Positions 61,462-64,000 of a DNA stretch of 64,000 nucleotides are shown here, one piece after another; within the stretch, counting starts at the first letter, position 1; the number at the start of each line of letters is the position of its first letter. Position numbers and translations under genes: made by a program. Under the pieces are notes generated by a model. That model was not told the DNA's origin, ran no database searches, and saw only the letters and a list, made by a program, of their open reading frames with translations. Location of the stretch: the NCBI GenBank assembly GCA_028687545.1, contig JAQTZZ010000013.1:21635-85634 (forward strand), read 5' to 3'. The DNA is from Candidatus Wallbacteria bacterium (GTDB lineage Bacteria; Muiribacteriota; JAQTZZ01).

Positions 61462-62799
61462 GGCGGACGCTATGGGCATGGGAACGTGGTCCTGAACGGG
61501 AAAATGTTCGTGATTGGCGGATACGACGGAACATACAGACATGATGTCTGGAGCACAATTGATGGTTTGACCTGGACCAAGGAATGCGATGCTCCTTTTA
61601 GTTCCAGATACCTATTCGGCTGCACAGTTCATGAAGGTAAGATCTGGATTGCAGGCGGGAATGCAAGCACTGTTCTCAAGTCAGATGTCTGGCAGAGCTC
61701 TGACGGAAAGAACTGGACACAAGTGTCTGCTGACGGTGGATTTACTGCAAGAAGCGCAGCAAGTCTGTTGTCGTTTGAAGGCAAACTCTGGCTGATCGGC
61801 GGATGCATAACCGGAGGTGCTAGCAGAAATGATGTCTGGAGCAGTGTTGATGGAATTACCTGGACCAAAGAATGTGACGCTCCTTTCACAAGCCGTTTCT
61901 GCCATGGCACAGAAGTGTATGCCAATAAAATCTGGGTTGTCGGCGGCTACACTACAACCAATAACACTTATTTGAAAGACGTCTGGAACAGCACAGACGG
62001 GAAGAACTGGACCCAGGTGAGCAGCCAAAATCCATTCAGTGCAAGGTATGGGACTTGTACTTCATACAATGGAAGGCTCTGGCTTTCCTGCGGGAAGACC
62101 TATGGGGACACGACAGTTGCAGACATCTGGTACACTAAGGATGGAGTGAACTGGACCCAGGCTTATTCAACAGGCCTTTCTCCAAGATACTGCCATTCCA
62201 TGACAGCATTCAACGGATCTCTCTGGATCATTGCCGGATCTACCGGAACCACGCCATACTTGAACGACACCTGGAGTTATTACGAAGCCCCTGTGCTCGG
62301 ACAATTGACAGTGCAATTGAATCCTGCTGATGCAGTGGCTTCAGGCGCAGGATGGAGAATGACAGGAGAAAGCGTTTGGCGTAATTCAGGCACAAGCGCA
62401 TCAGTGCAGGAAAGCGATGGCTACATGCTGGAATTCAGGCAGACCGGAGGATATTGCACTCCAGATGTTCTGAAAGGTGTGATGCCGCTCATCGGCACTA
62501 CCGAAAATGTGACATATGTTCCTTACAATCAGAATCTTAGCCATAACCTGACTGTTATACTCAATCCTGTTGGTGCAGTTTCTTCAGGAGCAGGATGGAG
62601 ATTATCCGGAGAAATTCAGTGGAGAAACAGTGGAGTAAGCGTCAGCCTGATTGAAGGCAGCAACTATGTTGTGGAATACAGGGACGCTGTCGGATACAGC
62701 CAGCCGGAGTCTGTGTATGGAACTATGGAGGCTGGAGATGTTAATATAACCTGCACTTATCAGGCTGTAGCCTGGACCCAGGGGCAGACTGCAGGATTC
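61462..62799 (+). repeat. Kelch/beta module 2 (1338 bp)
   Basis: In-frame repeat of module 1, with one extra codon. Contains Kelch blades (GHGNVVLNGKMFVIGGYDG) and two beta repeats. Ends at the start of module 3. Confidence 0.85.
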
Positions 62800-64000
62800 G
62801 GCGGACGCTATGGACATGGAAGCGCGGTACTGAATGGGAAGCTGTTCGTAATAGGCGGCTATGACGGAACTTACAGACATGATGTCTGGAGCACTGGTGA
62901 CGGCATTACATGGACCAAGGAATGCGACGCACCTTTCACAGCCCGTTATTCTTTCGGCTGCACAGTGCATGACGGCAAGATCTGGATTGCAGGCGGAGGA
63001 GTAAGCACTGGGCTCAAGGCCGATGTCTGGCAGAGCGCTGATGGCAAGAACTGGACCCAGGTAACTGCTGACGGAGGATTCGGAGCAAGGAATGCAACTG
63101 GACTGGAATCGTTTGGCGGTAAACTCTGGCTGATCGGCGGATGCATAACAGGCAGTGTGAGCAAGAATGATGTCTGGAGCAGTGTCAATGGAATTACCTG
63201 GACCAAGGAGTGCGACGCTCCATTCGCGAGCCGTTATTGCCTGGGCACTGCAGTGTATGACAATAAAATCTGGGCGGTAGGCGGATACACGACTACAAAC
63301 AATACCTATTTACGGGATGTCTGGAACAGCGCAGACGGAGCCAACTGGACCCAGGTATGCAGTCAGGGACCATTCGGCGCAAGATTCGGGACCTGCGCAG
63401 CTTATGACGGCAGGTTGTGGCTCTCCTGCGGGAAGACCACAGGCGGAACAACAGTAGCAGATGTCTGGTACACAAAAGACGGAGTGAACTGGATTCAAGC
63501 TCCTGCTACAGGGCTTTCTCCAAGATATTGTCACTCCATGACAGAATTCAACGGGTCTTTGTGGATCATAGGAGGCTCGACCGGATCTACCCCATATCTG
63601 AACGACACCTGGTGCTATTATGACGATCCTGAAAAATATCTGCTGTCAGTGACTATCACACCGAGCGCTGCAATCACTGCAGGCGCCCAATGGAGCATTG
63701 ACGGAGGGAACACCTGGAACTACAGTGGGGAATCGCTGCAAATTGCGACAGCAACTACTTTTGAGGTCAGCTACAAAGATGTGACAAACTACGTCACTCC
63801 TGCCAACAGTGCAGGTACTATGGAAAATGCTGATATTCAGGTGGCTGGGAACTACCTGCCTGTTTATGGAGCTTTATGGCATCAGACCAACGGCAATGCG
63901 GAATTCCCGCCAAGATACGGAGCAGGTGCAACTGCCTTCACAAATGAACTCTGGGTCACAGGAGGATTCAACGGCACAGCTTATTACTCGGACGTCTGGC
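62800..64000 (+). repeat. Kelch module 3 and beyond (partial)
   Basis: Repeats the Kelch part of modules 1 and 2 closely to about 63620, but is followed by one different beta repeat (LLSVTITPSAAITAGAQW) and the start of another propeller (ALWHQTNGNAEFPPRYGAG) at the window edge. Confidence 0.75.

Larger units (their letters stand above)
58036..64000 (+). pseudogene. 3' part of the giant Kelch/beta-repeat gene, open at right edge
   Basis: The frame from 58036 (first in-frame ATG 58072) stays open to the window end, about 1,985 codons. It continues the same repeat families: beta repeats (YSMAVNLFPSSAVDSGAKWR, RIDVVISPEDAV), a Kelch propeller at about 58510-59390, three beta repeats, then three large similar modules from 60127 (separate entries). 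As it stands it has no start or signal peptide. It is in frame 1 while the 5' part is in frame 2, so even precise IS loss with a 3-bp duplication would not rejoin the frames; 2 bp would. It is in effect the disconnected tail of a protein exceeding 5,000 residues. The gene end lies outside. Confidence 0.85.

Noticed and set aside
47540-64000. Many short opposite-strand ORFs in the repeat region
   Set aside because: They are shadows of the repetitive plus-strand coding sequence; no ribosome sites or homology.

Overview
The window looks like a chromosome segment of an uncultured, Gram-negative-type bacterium. Two secretins and a lipoprotein imply an outer membrane, and TTG/GTG starts and short gene overlaps (ATGA, TTGA, TAATG) are common. 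The mix of eukaryote-like kinases, secretins, type IV pilin-like proteins, GH3 enzymes and giant repeat proteins would fit a poorly characterised candidate phylum. I cannot name it from sequence alone. No rRNA, CRISPR array, phage integrase or plasmid origin was seen. One tRNA (Leu-CAA) is present.

Layout. (1) 0-24 kb: three paralogous membrane-anchored Ser/Thr protein kinases (2-2287 partial, 3320-5710, 16049-18469), a tandem pair of secretins (5767-10256), a radical SAM/SPASM protein, argG-argH, a secreted esterase and a YhcC-type radical SAM protein. The third kinase opens a tightly overlapping chain: kinase, ClpB-like AAA+ ATPase, NrdG-like radical SAM protein, FHA protein and a membrane spermidine-synthase-like protein. 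A 2.7-kb block (21005-23728) bounded by an exact 66-bp direct repeat breaks this chain. The block holds a YhcG/DUF1016 nuclease, gene fragments (including a GmrSD/DUF262 N-terminus) and two related hairpin elements. (2) 26-38 kb: lipid and envelope functions. These are two GH3 synthetases, a Sel1-repeat protein, a small HExxH protein, a CPBP-like membrane protein, a P-loop-kinase/diacylglycerol-kinase fusion, an acyl-CoA synthetase-ACP-PlsC fusion, a phosphoesterase and PspC. (3) 38-46 kb: a tiny Cys-rich ORF, a type IV pilin-like protein, tRNA-Leu, a lipoprotein, two HD-domain proteins, TrmB, a polysaccharide deacetylase carrying an in-frame palindrome, and a LuxR-type response regulator. (4) 46-64 kb: a HEAT-like protein followed by one giant surface/secreted protein gene. 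That gene joins a papain-like cysteine peptidase domain to dozens of about 75-residue beta repeats and Kelch propellers. Its signal peptide is out of frame by one base, an IS3-family element splits it at 56798-58033, and it runs off the right edge.

How it fits together: the kinase, FHA, AAA+ and radical SAM genes probably form one phospho-signalling module. Kinase N-termini carry repeated Thr-x-x-Glu-like motifs that could be FHA ligands, which is inference. The secretins suggest an export or outer-membrane pore function linked by position to the kinases. The strongest candidates for something undescribed are the kinase/AAA+/radical SAM/FHA chain, the two lipid-enzyme fusions in a row, and the giant peptidase-Kelch gene.
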